Of a stretch of DNA of 64,000 bases, positions 43,722 to 53,009 are shown piece by piece (the stretch's first letter is position 1; each line of letters begins with the position of its first letter). The stretch covers positions 14,769 to 78,768 of the forward strand of contig JBLWWK010000013.1 in NCBI GenBank assembly GCA_048267965.1. The letters run 5' to 3'. Source of the stretch: GCA-2705995 sp048267965 (GTDB lineage: Bacteria > Bacteroidota > Bacteroidia > Flavobacteriales_G > Salibacteraceae). The position numbers were made by a program, and so were the translations under genes. The notes under the pieces are model-generated. The model saw only the letters and a list, made by a program, of their open reading frames with translations. It was not told the DNA's origin and ran no database searches.

Positions 43722-45679
43722 TTCCAAGTTTTCATTTTCTGTGGCGAAAATACAACTTCAATGGCAGCTGAAAAATGAGGCACTTTCACTGCTGCAAGCT
43801 TTCCTTTAATTTGCTTGGTATACAATTGAATTAATGAAAAGCCCAGTGTATCTATGTTTTTAAGGTTAAAACCGTGCTGAAGTTCTTGCCCGTTAGACGC
43901 TACCTGAATCAACACTTCTTTAGAGGTAGACTGGGAAATAGAAATTTGAATATGCAGGTTTTCTTGATGGGGCCGCTTGTTTTGCATGGAAAACGACACC
44001 AACTCATACAATATAACAGCACAAGGTATGGCATTATTGGGTTCTAAAGCTATCGTTTCTACCTGACTATCAATGGTTACTGATTCAGATCTTAATAGAG
44101 AACCTTCCACATACTCAATCAATAGTTGAGTAAACGATTTCATGTTGCATTGGGCAAAAACATCATCGTTATACAGAATTTCGTACACGAGTGAAATAAC
44201 CTTTATGCGGTGTTGACCTTCAGTTAAAATGGTTTGTGCTTCTTCGCTTTTCGATTTTAAAGCTTGCAGTTGTAAAATTCCAGAAATTACAGCTAAATTA
44301 TTTTTCACTCGATGATGAAGCTCCGAAATCAGTACATCTTTCTCTTCTACCGTTTTGGCCAATACTAAGTTGGCTTTGGCTTTTTGTTGATTTTGACGAG
44401 AAACATAAATCACAATGCCTAATAAAACGGCAATTAAAATGATGCTGCCAATCAGCGAGAACAAGAAAATCTGATTTTGCTTTTCTTCTTTTAACTGAAC
44501 AATGGTTTGTTGTTTTTCAGCTGCATCATGCTTGGCGCTCATCAATTGTAAATCTCGTTGAGCATTTTGGTTAACAATTCGATCTTTCAGCCTTAAAACC
44601 TTATCGTGTGCACTTTTGGCTCCCTGCACATCGTTATTTCGCAAATAGTAATCGAACAATAACTCGTTTCCGCGCAAGGCCACCGTAAGCTGATTGTTAA
44701 ACGTAGCATTGTAAAGGGCCACTTGAATCATGTTATACGCTTGTTCTTCTAACCCCAAAATGCCATAAATTTCACCAATATTCAGCTGAGTTTCTAGTTG
44801 CATTCTCAAGTCAGAAGTAGGTGTTTCTACAGCTTTAATGTAGTAATTGAGTGCACTGTCGTAATCTTTTTGCTTTTGGTAGATGTTACCAATTGCATTC
44901 AAGCAAATATTTTTCCCGTATTGATTATTCAACTCTTCGTTAATTTCTAACGAAGCTCGGTTATAATGCAATGCGCTATCGAGCTGATCGAGGGCTAAGT
45001 AAACACCACCAATATTGTTCATGTTTATAGCTACACCGCGCTTATTATCAATTTGTTGCTCTCTTTTTAATCCTTCTCGAAAATAGCGTAAACTGGTTTC
45101 GTAATCTTCTAAGAAAAAGTGGATATTGCCTATGCCGTTCATGGCTATTTGTTCCCCTTTCTCGTTTCCGTGTTCTTTCGCTAGTTGTAGCGCCTCAATG
45201 TGATTTTTTAGCGCATCTTCATGCTTGTCGATTCTTCTAAAAGCTACTCCCAAATTATTGAGAACTTCAATTTTCAAATCTGCTGGAATGGCCTCTTCTT
45301 GAAGCGTAGACTTTGCTTTCAATAGTGATTGAATGGCTCGAGTGTAATTGCCAATTCTACGATAGACAATGCCCTCAGCATTTTCTATGGTCACTTGTTC
45401 TAGAAAAGTGAAAGACTCCCAATCACTTCGAAGTTCTTCAAGCTGGGCGATGGCAATGCTGTCTTTTCCTTCGAGCGAATAGTGCTGAATCAGCTCAATA
45501 GAAAGGTGAAACTTCTTTTCGGTAGGAACCGTTTCGAGTTCCTTCGATAATGAATCAGAATTGGCGAATGCCACATGTTGAAAAAACGCCCAAAAGATAA
45601 AAACAGCCCATTTTGAAACCCAAAAAACCTTCTTTCTAGGTAAATCTAAACAACTATTCAATCCGTATTGATGAGACAT
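43718..45679 (-). CDS. TPR sensor histidine kinase-like protein with degenerate ATPase domain
   Basis: A 653-residue protein with a signal-like N-terminus, about seven tetratricopeptide repeats (residues about 60-340, for example GVAINMNNIGGVYLALDQLD and ICLNAIGNIYQKQKDYDSA), one membrane helix (IFLFSLIGSIILIAVLLGIVIYV) and an intracellular coiled coil. A DHp domain of the HisKA_2 type has the phosphoacceptor His in ISELHHRVKNNLAVISG. The ATPase region is abnormal: the usual N box reads ELVSFSMQNK and the G1 region reads VASNGQELQHGF, lacking the DNGxG aspartate. ATP binding may be lost. It is coupled to the response regulator at 43721. Confidence 0.82.
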   Translation of the reverse strand: MSHQYGLNSCLDLPRKKVFWVSKWAVFIFWAFFQHVAFANSDSLSKELETVPTEKKFHLSIELIQHYSLEGKDSIAIAQLEELRSDWESFTFLEQVTIENAEGIVYRRIGNYTRAIQSLLKAKSTLQEEAIPADLKIEVLNNLGVAFRRIDKHEDALKNHIEALQLAKEHGNEKGEQIAMNGIGNIHFFLEDYETSLRYFREGLKREQQIDNKRGVAINMNNIGGVYLALDQLDSALHYNRASLEINEELNNQYGKNICLNAIGNIYQKQKDYDSALNYYIKAVETPTSDLRMQLETQLNIGEIYGILGLEEQAYNMIQVALYNATFNNQLTVALRGNELLFDYYLRNNDVQGAKSAHDKVLRLKDRIVNQNAQRDLQLMSAKHDAAEKQQTIVQLKEEKQNQIFLFSLIGSIILIAVLLGIVIYVSRQNQQKAKANLVLAKTVEEKDVLISELHHRVKNNLAVISGILQLQALKSKSEEAQTILTEGQHRIKVISLVYEILYNDDVFAQCNMKSFTQLLIEYVEGSLLRSESVTIDSQVETIALEPNNAIPCAVILYELVSFSMQNKRPHQENLHIQISISQSTSKEVLIQVASNGQELQHGFNLKNIDTLGFSLIQLYTKQIKGKLAAVKVPHFSAAIEVVFSPQKMKTWK

Positions 45680-45809
45680 TGGCTTTCTTGAAAACGAATT
45701 AATTACTTAATGAATAGAATACTCTGAACGGTTCATTTCCAATTATGCCAAGGCAAAAACGGTATCAGATCAGCTCGAAATTCCAGTTGGTTTGTTTGTA
45801 CTAAAATAA

Positions 45810-45839
45810 AAAAGCCATTCTTAAAAAAGAATGGCTTTT
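45810..45839. terminator. Terminator of pckA
   Basis: AAAAGCCATTCTT and its reverse complement enclose an AAAA loop, and the minus strand continues into a T-rich run beyond 45810. It follows the pckA stop (45866) by about 27 bases. Confidence 0.8.
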
Positions 45840-45865
45840 GCAATAAATAATATTAATTTAAACGA

Positions 45866-47479
45866 TTAAGCGTTGGCTTCCACTTTTGGAGCACCAGCCA
45901 TAATCTCATCGTTTGCGTATTCTGCAAATTGTTCAAAATTCTTGTTGAATTTAGAAGCTAACTCAGCTGCTTTTTTATCGTAAGCGGCTTTGTCTTCCCA
46001 AGTAGAACGTGGGTCTAAAACTTCGTCTGGTACATTCGGACAAGTAGTAGGCATTGCTAAGCCAAATACGCTGTGCGTTTTGAATTCAACATTGTCTAAG
46101 TTGCCGTTTAATGCTTCGCTAATCATAGCGCGAGTATACTTCAACTTCATTCTTGAACCAACTCCGTAAGGACCGCCAGTCCAACCTGTGTTCACCAACC
46201 ATACATTTACACCTGAAGCTTGCATTTTCTTGCTTAACATTTCAGCGTAAACAGTTGGGTGAAGTGGCATAAACGGAGCTCCGAAACAAGCAGAGAAAGT
46301 AGTTACTGGCTCAACAATTCCTGCTTCGGTTCCTGCTACTTTCGCAGTATATCCTGAGATAAAGTGGAAAGCTGCCTGACCTGGAGTTAATTTAGAAATC
46401 GGAGGTAAAACACCAAAAGCATCTGCTGTTAAGAAAAAGATGTTCTTAGGATTTTCACCAATTGAAGGAACCTGAATATTATCGATGTGATAAATTGGGT
46501 AAGAAACGCGTGTATTTTCCGTAACTGTTTTGTTAGCGAAATCTACGTCTTTGGTTCCTTCAGTAAAACGAATATTTTCTAATAAGGCACCTGGCTTAAT
46601 CGCATTCCAGATATCTGGTTCGTTTTCTTGAGAGAGGTTAATGGTTTTAGCGTAACAACCACCTTCAAAGTTGAAAACAGTATTGTTAGCAGACCAACCG
46701 TGCTCATCGTCACCAATTAATTTTCTGTTCGGATCGGCAGATAAGGTAGTTTTACCCGTTCCTGATAAACCGAAGAAAATAGCTGTATCGCCTTCTTCGC
46801 CAACGTTTGCCGAACAGTGCATTGAAAGAGTATCTTTCATATGCGGAAGAATGAAGTTCAATGCAGAGAAGATACCTTTCTTAATTTCTCCAGTGTATCC
46901 TGTACCACCTACTAAGGCGATTTTACGAGAAAAATTAAGAATCGCAAAGTTCTCTTGACGTGTTCCGTCAACTTCTGGGTTAGCTAAGAAACCTGGAGCA
47001 CATACTACATGCCACTCTGGGTTTGCATTTTCGATTTCTGCTTCGGTAGGACGCAAAAACATGTTGTAAGCAAATAAATTACTCCATGGTAATTCTGTTA
47101 CAACTCTTAAGTTCATTCTAAATTCAGGATCTGCACAAACGTAAGAGTCTCTTACGTAAAGCTCTTTGCCTGAAAGGTAATCGATTACTTTATTGTAAAG
47201 TGCATCAAATTTGTCTGAATCGAACGGGATGTTAATATCTCCCCACCAGATGGCATCTTCCGTAATTTCATCTTTTACAATGAAACGATCTTTAGGCGAA
47301 CGACCGGTAAATTTTCCAGTATCCACAGTGATGGCGCCCGTACTGGTCTCTTCAGCCATTTTTTTCTCTACCGAGATTTTACTTAACTCTTCTGAAGATA
47401 AATTCCAATGAGCAGTGGCATCTTTAATACCCAACTCTTCAACGCTAGCACCTGGAGCTCTTAATCCATTGTCTGCCAT
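45866..47479 (-). CDS. pckA: ATP-dependent phosphoenolpyruvate carboxykinase
   Basis: A 537-residue enzyme that converts oxaloacetate and ATP to phosphoenolpyruvate and CO2, opening gluconeogenesis. The P-loop FFGLSGTGKTTLSADPNR is near residue 240, GDDEHGW follows, and GRSPKDRF, DSYVCADPEFRMNLRVVTE and NTGWTGGPYGVG complete the signature of the ATP-using class. The length is normal. It is monocistronic, with a terminator behind it and a divergent-free upstream gap. Confidence 0.97.
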   Translation of the reverse strand: MADNGLRAPGASVEELGIKDATAHWNLSSEELSKISVEKKMAEETSTGAITVDTGKFTGRSPKDRFIVKDEITEDAIWWGDINIPFDSDKFDALYNKVIDYLSGKELYVRDSYVCADPEFRMNLRVVTELPWSNLFAYNMFLRPTEAEIENANPEWHVVCAPGFLANPEVDGTRQENFAILNFSRKIALVGGTGYTGEIKKGIFSALNFILPHMKDTLSMHCSANVGEEGDTAIFFGLSGTGKTTLSADPNRKLIGDDEHGWSANNTVFNFEGGCYAKTINLSQENEPDIWNAIKPGALLENIRFTEGTKDVDFANKTVTENTRVSYPIYHIDNIQVPSIGENPKNIFFLTADAFGVLPPISKLTPGQAAFHFISGYTAKVAGTEAGIVEPVTTFSACFGAPFMPLHPTVYAEMLSKKMQASGVNVWLVNTGWTGGPYGVGSRMKLKYTRAMISEALNGNLDNVEFKTHSVFGLAMPTTCPNVPDEVLDPRSTWEDKAAYDKKAAELASKFNKNFEQFAEYANDEIMAGAPKVEANA

Positions 47480-47587
47480 AATTTAGATTTTGGTTCTACT
47501 TTTATGTGAAGTTTTAAAAAACAAATTACTCTATTTTAATTCTAAAGAGACAAGATTATTGCCATTATTTTTTTCGGTTCTTTTTGT

Positions 47588-47983
47588 TTATTCACTCTTT
47601 TTAATGGCGAAAATGGCTATTGATATCCAGCCCGCTATAAAGGTGAGGCCTCCTAAAGGAGTAATCGGACCTAAAAACGACAAAAACTCTAATCCCAATA
47701 ATTCTTTGGTAGACAGCAGGTAGATAGAACCACTAAATAGCAGAATTCCACTAATAAATAGCCCAGCTATTACCTTTCTAGCCGATGCTGAAAATTGATC
47801 TGAAGATAAACCAATACCTAACAATACTACTGTATGCAGCAAGTGGTATAAACTACCTGTTTTATAAGAAGTTAATTGATCTATCGAAAGAGAGTTTTTC
47901 AGCGCATGGGCTCCTAACGCCCCTAGAATTACTGCCAGGGCACCCGATAAAGAAGCTATAATGAGTATCGACTTTTTACTCAT
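47588..47983 (-). CDS. DUF423 membrane protein
   Basis: A 131-residue protein with four membrane helices. The start SILIIASLSGALAVILGALGAHALK and the segment YKTGSLYHLLHTVVLLGIGL, with SIYLLSTKELLGLEFLSFLGPITPLGG, define the DUF423 (YgdD-like) family. It is an inner-membrane protein of unknown function. The gene stands alone on the minus strand; the regions on both sides hold no other gene. Confidence 0.9.
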   Translation of the reverse strand: MSKKSILIIASLSGALAVILGALGAHALKNSLSIDQLTSYKTGSLYHLLHTVVLLGIGLSSDQFSASARKVIAGLFISGILLFSGSIYLLSTKELLGLEFLSFLGPITPLGGLTFIAGWISIAIFAIKKSE

Positions 47984-48179
47984 GGCGCAAAAATAATAAA
48001 GCGATTCATTCGAGCTTTCTAATTAAGCATGAATCTTACTTTTTTGTTAAAACATTTGAGGTTAGTGTTAAAAATCGAATCAAGTTGTTTCACTCAACAA
48101 CTTTGGCTGTACGGTTTTAGCGCAATTTAATTGTTTTCTCGGTTTTCGTGCACGAATTCACCAAAAGTTTTCTCCTACC

Positions 48180-48863
48180 CTATTTTCCAATATAATTACT
48201 TAAATCGGTCACCGAATACGGATAATCGAATAGGCTGTGCAATAGGTAGTAATTGTCACGATCAAAAACGTAAGAATATGCATACTTAGCCATGGCTAAT
48301 TTATTGTCTTCAAATTCAAGCGTTTTCATCATTTTCTTTAATTGCTCTACCGTGGTGCAATTATTTTTCATAAAACTTCTCATGGTTTCCATTCGCTGGT
48401 CACCAAAAGTAAAGTCATCAAAGCCAGCCATCATTTCTTCCACTTGGCTATCACTCACTGGCACGGCACATCCCACCTTTCCTTTGTAATTGTTATAATC
48501 GGCTACTGCGGGCACGTCAGTAGGAACCGTATACATTCCTTTCTTAGCTTTTTCGTATAAATCGATAGAATATTGACTGTTTTCTTGAAATACCACCCAA
48601 ATGGTTTCGCGTTCCTTCTTTACCTTCAATTCTTCTTGTATCTCACCAAGAGTAATATCTTTGAATTCTACCTTCACGAGATAATTCTTCAAAATCAACC
48701 CCTCTATTTTAATGCTTGAAACCGGAACTCTATTTTGCAACTGGTTATTGATGTACAAATAGAAGGGTTCGCCACTTTCCGTAAAAAAAGACCAGCTTGA
48801 ATTCTGGCTTTTTCCTACTTGGATAAAAAGAATGAACAAGAAAAGTGCTACTAAATTTTTCAT
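48180..48863 (-). CDS. DUF4476 exported protein
   Basis: A 227-residue protein with a signal peptide (LVALFLFILFIQVGKS). The beta-strand start WSFFTESGEPFYLYINNQLQN and the C-terminal helical repeat (FDDFTFGDQRMETMRSFMKNNCTTVEQL, followed by YSYVFDRDNYYLLHSLFDYP) are typical of DUF4476 proteins of Bacteroidota. The function is unknown. The gene is divergent from the saccharopine dehydrogenase gene. Confidence 0.85.
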   Translation of the reverse strand: MKNLVALFLFILFIQVGKSQNSSWSFFTESGEPFYLYINNQLQNRVPVSSIKIEGLILKNYLVKVEFKDITLGEIQEELKVKKERETIWVVFQENSQYSIDLYEKAKKGMYTVPTDVPAVADYNNYKGKVGCAVPVSDSQVEEMMAGFDDFTFGDQRMETMRSFMKNNCTTVEQLKKMMKTLEFEDNKLAMAKYAYSYVFDRDNYYLLHSLFDYPYSVTDLSNYIGK

Positions 48864-48958
48864 CCGTTCAAAATTATTTTATTTCGTTGTCTCTATGAGA
48901 AAACCTCAGATTGATTTTAAAGTTTCAAAGATAATACCAAACAAAAAAATTCAACTGA

Positions 48959-50299
48959 ATGCGTAAAATTCTGTTACTCGGTGCTGGTAGATCAGCTACT
49001 GTTTTAATCGATTACATTTTAGATAATAGCGCTCAAGAAAACTGGGAACTCACTATAGCCGATATTTCGCTAGAATTAGCTGAGAAAAAAGCAAAAGGAC
49101 AAGCCAAATCAACGGCTTTTAATGTAGAAAATGCTGCTCAACGTGAGCAATTAGTGCAAGAAGCAGACATTGTAATTTCTATGCTTCCGGCTAGTATGCA
49201 TACAAAAGTAGCCGAAGATTGTATTCGCTTACAAAAGAACATGGTTACAGCTAGCTACATTTCTCCTGAAATGAAAGCCCTCGACCAAAAAGCAAAAGAT
49301 GCTGGCGTAATTATTATGAACGAGATTGGTGTAGACCCCGGTATCGATCACCTTTCTGCCATGAAAATTCTAGACGAAGTAAGAGAAGCAGGCGGTAAAA
49401 TGCTTCAATTCGAATCGTTTACAGGTGGTTTGGTAGCTCCAGAGTCTGATAACAATCCATGGAATTACAAGTTTACTTGGAACCCCAGAAACGTTGTTTT
49501 AGCAGGTATGGGCGGCTCTGTTAAGTTTAAACAAGAAGGTCTCTACAAGTTTATTCCTTTTCACCAGTTGTTTAGAAGAACCGAATATTTCGATATCGAA
49601 GGCTATGGCCGATTCGAAGGGTATGCTAATAGAGATAGCTTAAGCTACCGCGAAGCTTACGGTTTAGAAGAAATTCCTACCATTTTTAGAGGTACCTTAA
49701 GAAGACCAGGTTTCTGTAAAGCATGGGATGTTTTTGTGAAATTAGGACTTACAGACGATTCTTATACCCTTGAAAATTCAGAAGAATTAACCTACCGAGA
49801 TTTCATCAACACCTTTTTAGCTTACAACCCTACCGATTCTGTAGAGCTTAAATTGATGCATTACTTGAAAATTGATCAAGACGATGAAATCATGGATAAG
49901 TTAAGATGGCTCGATCTCTTTACCGATACTCCTATTCCTTTAAAAAATGCTACTCCAGCTCAAATTTTACAACATATTCTTGAGCAAAAATGGCAAATGG
50001 ATCCTACCGATAAAGATATGATTGTGATGTACCACTTGTTTGGCTACGAACTAAACGGTGAGAAAAAACGCATTGAATCTTCTATGGTGTGCATTGGCGA
50101 AGACCTTGAAAGAACGGCCATGGCCAAAACAGTAGGTCTGCCTGTGGGAATTTGTATGAAAATGATTCTTGACGGAACCATTTCTACTCCTGGGGTGCAA
50201 CTTCCGCTTAACAAAGAAGTATACCAACCGGTATTAAAAGAACTAGAAAATTACGGCATAGAATTTACCGAAAAAGAAGGTGTTTACACCGGTTATTAA
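48959..50299 (+). CDS. Saccharopine dehydrogenase family oxidoreductase (LYS9-like)
   Basis: A 446-residue NAD(P)-dependent enzyme. The Rossmann loop LLGAGRSATVLIDYIL is at residues 5-20, followed by MLPASMHTKVAEDCI, MNEIGVDPGIDHLSAMKILDEV and the C-terminal domain with FTGGLVAPESDNNPWNYKFTWNPRNVVLAG. This matches the eukaryote-like saccharopine reductase group common in Bacteroidota, usually linked to lysine catabolism (glutamate-semialdehyde side). No lysine-ketoglutarate reductase is nearby, so the physiological substrate remains inferred. Confidence 0.88.
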   Translation: MRKILLLGAGRSATVLIDYILDNSAQENWELTIADISLELAEKKAKGQAKSTAFNVENAAQREQLVQEADIVISMLPASMHTKVAEDCIRLQKNMVTASYISPEMKALDQKAKDAGVIIMNEIGVDPGIDHLSAMKILDEVREAGGKMLQFESFTGGLVAPESDNNPWNYKFTWNPRNVVLAGMGGSVKFKQEGLYKFIPFHQLFRRTEYFDIEGYGRFEGYANRDSLSYREAYGLEEIPTIFRGTLRRPGFCKAWDVFVKLGLTDDSYTLENSEELTYRDFINTFLAYNPTDSVELKLMHYLKIDQDDEIMDKLRWLDLFTDTPIPLKNATPAQILQHILEQKWQMDPTDKDMIVMYHLFGYELNGEKKRIESSMVCIGEDLERTAMAKTVGLPVGICMKMILDGTISTPGVQLPLNKEVYQPVLKELENYGIEFTEKEGVYTGY

Positions 50300-51009
50300 A
50301 ACTTGAGGTAAAAGTCTTTTGTTAAAGCTCGGTATTGCTCGGTGTAGTGATGCCGAGCTTTTTCAATTATGAGTGTATCGGTTTTTACCTCAGCCACAGC
50401 CGTTTTACTCCAATGCGCTAAAACCCTCTTTACGGGTGCCGATTCGTGGCCTTTCACCTCTGTTTTCTTCACAAGGTGAAAAGAAGTATTTTCTATGTTT
50501 TGGTGTAATTCTGCCCACATTTCTGCTGGAAAAACCATGGCCAACTCCCCTTTTTCATGGGTATGTTCAGCTGCCAATTCCATCCAATTAACCAACGAAA
50601 GCTGATCTAAATGACGGGCATGAGATAACCGTTGGGTAGATTTTAAATCGTTCTGAAAATAAGGCGGATTACTCAAAATTACATCCCACTTTTGGTGGCT
50701 TGGCAATTCTTCAATGTAGGAACCGAGAACACTAATATTTGCGCTTTTCGGGTGATTTTTCGCGTTCTCTTCGCACAGAATTTTTGCATCTGGATGCATT
50801 TCTACCAAATCGATTTGCGTTTGAGGAAAACGCTGAGCCAACATTAAACCAATTAAGCCAGTACCTGCTCCCCAATCTGCCAAATGTAAATTCAAGTGGT
50901 CTTGTAGAGGAGTAAACCAAGCGCCTAGCAATACACCATCGGTTCCTACCTTAAAGACTTGATTAGATTGAAGAATTTCGAATTTTTTAAAGCGAAAACT
51001 ACTTTTCAC
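50296..51009 (-). CDS. tRNA1(Val) adenine-37 N6-methyltransferase-like enzyme
   Basis: A 237-residue methyltransferase starting at GTG 51009. The start FRFKKFEILQSNQVFKVGTDGVLLGAW, SAM motif ADWGAGTGLIGLMLAQRF and the catalytic SNPPYF motif (near residue 115) match YfiC/TrmN6, which methylates N6 of A37 in tRNA1(Val). The substrate is inferred from family. It overlaps rimM by 11 bases and so probably belongs to the rpsP-rimM operon. Two GGTAGGAACC-family copies lie in it. Confidence 0.85.
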   Translation of the reverse strand: MKSSFRFKKFEILQSNQVFKVGTDGVLLGAWFTPLQDHLNLHLADWGAGTGLIGLMLAQRFPQTQIDLVEMHPDAKILCEENAKNHPKSANISVLGSYIEELPSHQKWDVILSNPPYFQNDLKSTQRLSHARHLDQLSLVNWMELAAEHTHEKGELAMVFPAEMWAELHQNIENTSFHLVKKTEVKGHESAPVKRVLAHWSKTAVAEVKTDTLIIEKARHHYTEQYRALTKDFYLKF

Positions 51010-51541
51010 CTTCAGAAAGATAGAAAGAAATAAGCCCTTCGGGAGCCGTAATTACCAACTCTTCTTGGTCTCTTTTTACTTCTGTGATTACAGAATCTAT
51101 AAGCGGAACAATTACTTCTTGATCTTGAGCGGTAGTAATAAACATCAAAGGTTGAGCGGCTTCATCGTTAATAGAAACAATGGTTCCTACTTCACCAAAC
51201 TGGGTATCTGTAACTTTAAAGCCAATCACTTCGTGAAAGTAAAACTTGTTGCCTTCAAGCGGTGGCAACACTTCGAGGGGTAAAAACAGTTTAGATTTTA
51301 CCAAAACTCTGGCGTCATCTTCAGCGTCTACACCTTCAAATTTCACAACGGCTAAGCCTTTGTGTTTAATCTGAATTCTATCCACAAAAAAAGGAACCAG
51401 TTCATTGTTGATTTCAACAAAAACTGATTCCAATCTCTTGTAATCACTAGGATCGTCAACGTCTAGTTTAAGACCTAGTTCACCTTTAAAACCATGAACT
51501 TTAACAACATCACCAAGATAGAAAACATCATCTCTGTTCAT
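50999..51541 (-). CDS. rimM: 16S rRNA processing protein RimM
   Basis: A 180-residue ribosome assembly factor. The N-terminal beta-barrel (VFYLGDVVKVHGFKGELGLKLD) and the C-terminal PRC-like domain (YFHEVIGFKVTDTQFGEVGTIVSIND, VIVPLIDSVITEVKRDQEELVI) match RimM, which helps mature the 30S head by binding S19. It lies ten bases behind rpsP on the same strand, the standard rpsP-rimM arrangement (the E. coli order also has trmD). Confidence 0.95.
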   Translation of the reverse strand: MNRDDVFYLGDVVKVHGFKGELGLKLDVDDPSDYKRLESVFVEINNELVPFFVDRIQIKHKGLAVVKFEGVDAEDDARVLVKSKLFLPLEVLPPLEGNKFYFHEVIGFKVTDTQFGEVGTIVSINDEAAQPLMFITTAQDQEVIVPLIDSVITEVKRDQEELVITAPEGLISFYLSEGEK

Positions 51542-51550
51542 GCTGATAAT

Positions 51551-52096
51551 TTACTCAGCTTTAGGCTCTTCGGTAGTTTCTTCAGCCGCTTCAGCAGCAT
51601 CTGCTTCTTCAGCGTTTCCGTTAGCTTCAGCAGCTAATTCAGCGTTACGAGCTTCGATCTCAGATCTACGCTTCTCGTTCACTTCTGCTTCTGCTTTAAG
51701 AGCTGCTGCTTTAGCATCTTGCTCAGCTTTGCTTAATTTGTCTTTTTTCGCGTCAATCTTGCCCGCTTTTTCTTCAAGCCATTTCTCGAATTTAGCGTCT
51801 GCTTGCTCTTGCGTTAAAGCACCTTTCTTAACCCCGCGGTTAAGGTGATCTCTCATTAACACACCTTTATAAGATAAAATTGCTCTTACGGTATCAGTTG
51901 GTTGTGCACCTACTTGTACCCAATGTAAGCAACGATCAAAATTGATGTCGATAATCGCAGGATCGTGATTCGGGTTGTAAGAACCTAATCTTTCGATGTA
52001 ACGTCCGTCTCTTTTTGATCTTGAATCAGCTGCTACTAATTGAAAAAATGGTTTCCCTTTTTTCCCGTGTCTTTGTAATCTAATTTTTACTGGCAT
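51551..52096 (-). CDS. rpsP: 30S ribosomal protein S16 with long charged C-terminal extension
   Basis: A 181-residue protein. The first 80 residues (MPVKIRLQRHGKKGKPFFQL, YIERLGSYNPNHDPAIIDIN, HWVQVGAQPTDTVRAILSY) are a complete bS16. The following 100 residues form an Ala/Lys/Glu-rich helical tail ending in an acidic EEADAAEAAEETTEEP stretch. Such extensions are known in Bacteroidota S16. The gene heads an operon with rimM and the tRNA methyltransferase. A small hairpin (AGGGT/ACCCT, 52111-52125) lies in the presumed leader. Confidence 0.95.
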   Translation of the reverse strand: MPVKIRLQRHGKKGKPFFQLVAADSRSKRDGRYIERLGSYNPNHDPAIIDINFDRCLHWVQVGAQPTDTVRAILSYKGVLMRDHLNRGVKKGALTQEQADAKFEKWLEEKAGKIDAKKDKLSKAEQDAKAAALKAEAEVNEKRRSEIEARNAELAAEANGNAEEADAAEAAEETTEEPKAE

Positions 52097-52250
52097 ATTG
52101 TTAAGTTGTTAGGGTCCGAAACCCTGTTAAACAATTGGGCGGCAAAGATGTAAATAAATTCAATACCAATAACTTAAATTTGAGGCAAAAGTTCGTTAAT
52201 CTTGTTGTTTCGTAAACCTCCCTCATTCAGCAGCCCTCAAAATTAACGAA

Positions 52251-52907
52251 ATGACTGATATTAAAACCATTATATCGAAAACCGAACGCTTTATTAAAGA
52301 TCAATTTGCAGGGGAAGGAACCGGTCACGACTGGCATCATATCGATCGAGTGAGAAATACAGCTCTTCATCTTTGCGAACAAATTGAAGAAGCCAACGCC
52401 CAAAAAGTAGAACTCATTGCCCTATTACACGATTTAGGCGATCATAAACTCAACAAGGGTAAAGACCAATCTACCGAGCAAATAACCGAATTTTTAACCA
52501 GCATCCATTGCGATGCAAGCATTATTGATTGGGCTACCGAAAATGTAAAAATGGTTTCTTTTAAAGGCGCAGGTGTAGCTTCACTGCCTCCTTCTATAGT
52601 AGGTCAAATTGTTCAAGATGCCGACAGACTAGATGCTATTGGTGCCATCGGTATTGCTCGTGCTTTTACTTATGGGGGTTCTAAACACCGACCTATGTTC
52701 GTTCCTAACCAATCGCCTGCCACTCACCAAAGTTTCGAAGAATACCAAAACCAACACTCGCATACAATTAATCACTTTCACGAAAAGTTGTTGTTATTAA
52801 AAAACCGAATGAATACGGTTCCTGCCAAAGAAATGGCTGAGAAAAGACACGTCTACATGGTTCAATTTCTAGAGCAATTCCATGCTGAATGGGAAGGAAC
52901 TCGCTAG
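52251..52907 (+). CDS. HD-domain phosphohydrolase (YedJ-like)
   Basis: A 218-residue HD-superfamily protein. The metal-binding residues are in HDWHHIDRVRN (near residue 27), ALLHDLGDHK (near 63) and VQDADRLDAIGAIGIARAF (near 125). The pattern is that of small stand-alone HD hydrolases such as E. coli YedJ, whose physiological substrates are nucleotides or remain unknown. It is a lone plus-strand gene before dnaE. Confidence 0.88.
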   Translation: MTDIKTIISKTERFIKDQFAGEGTGHDWHHIDRVRNTALHLCEQIEEANAQKVELIALLHDLGDHKLNKGKDQSTEQITEFLTSIHCDASIIDWATENVKMVSFKGAGVASLPPSIVGQIVQDADRLDAIGAIGIARAFTYGGSKHRPMFVPNQSPATHQSFEEYQNQHSHTINHFHEKLLLLKNRMNTVPAKEMAEKRHVYMVQFLEQFHAEWEGTR

Positions 52908-53009
52908 CCACGCAAGTTATAAACACACGTAGATTTTAACTAATCTTCTCGCTAATTTAGTACTTCGATTTTTACGATCTCATTCCAGAAACAAAACACT
53001 GAATACTAG

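Noticed and set aside
52111..52125. S16 autoregulatory leader or riboswitch before rpsP
   Set aside because: Only a five-base stem (AGGGT/ACCCT) is present, too little to support a regulatory RNA.
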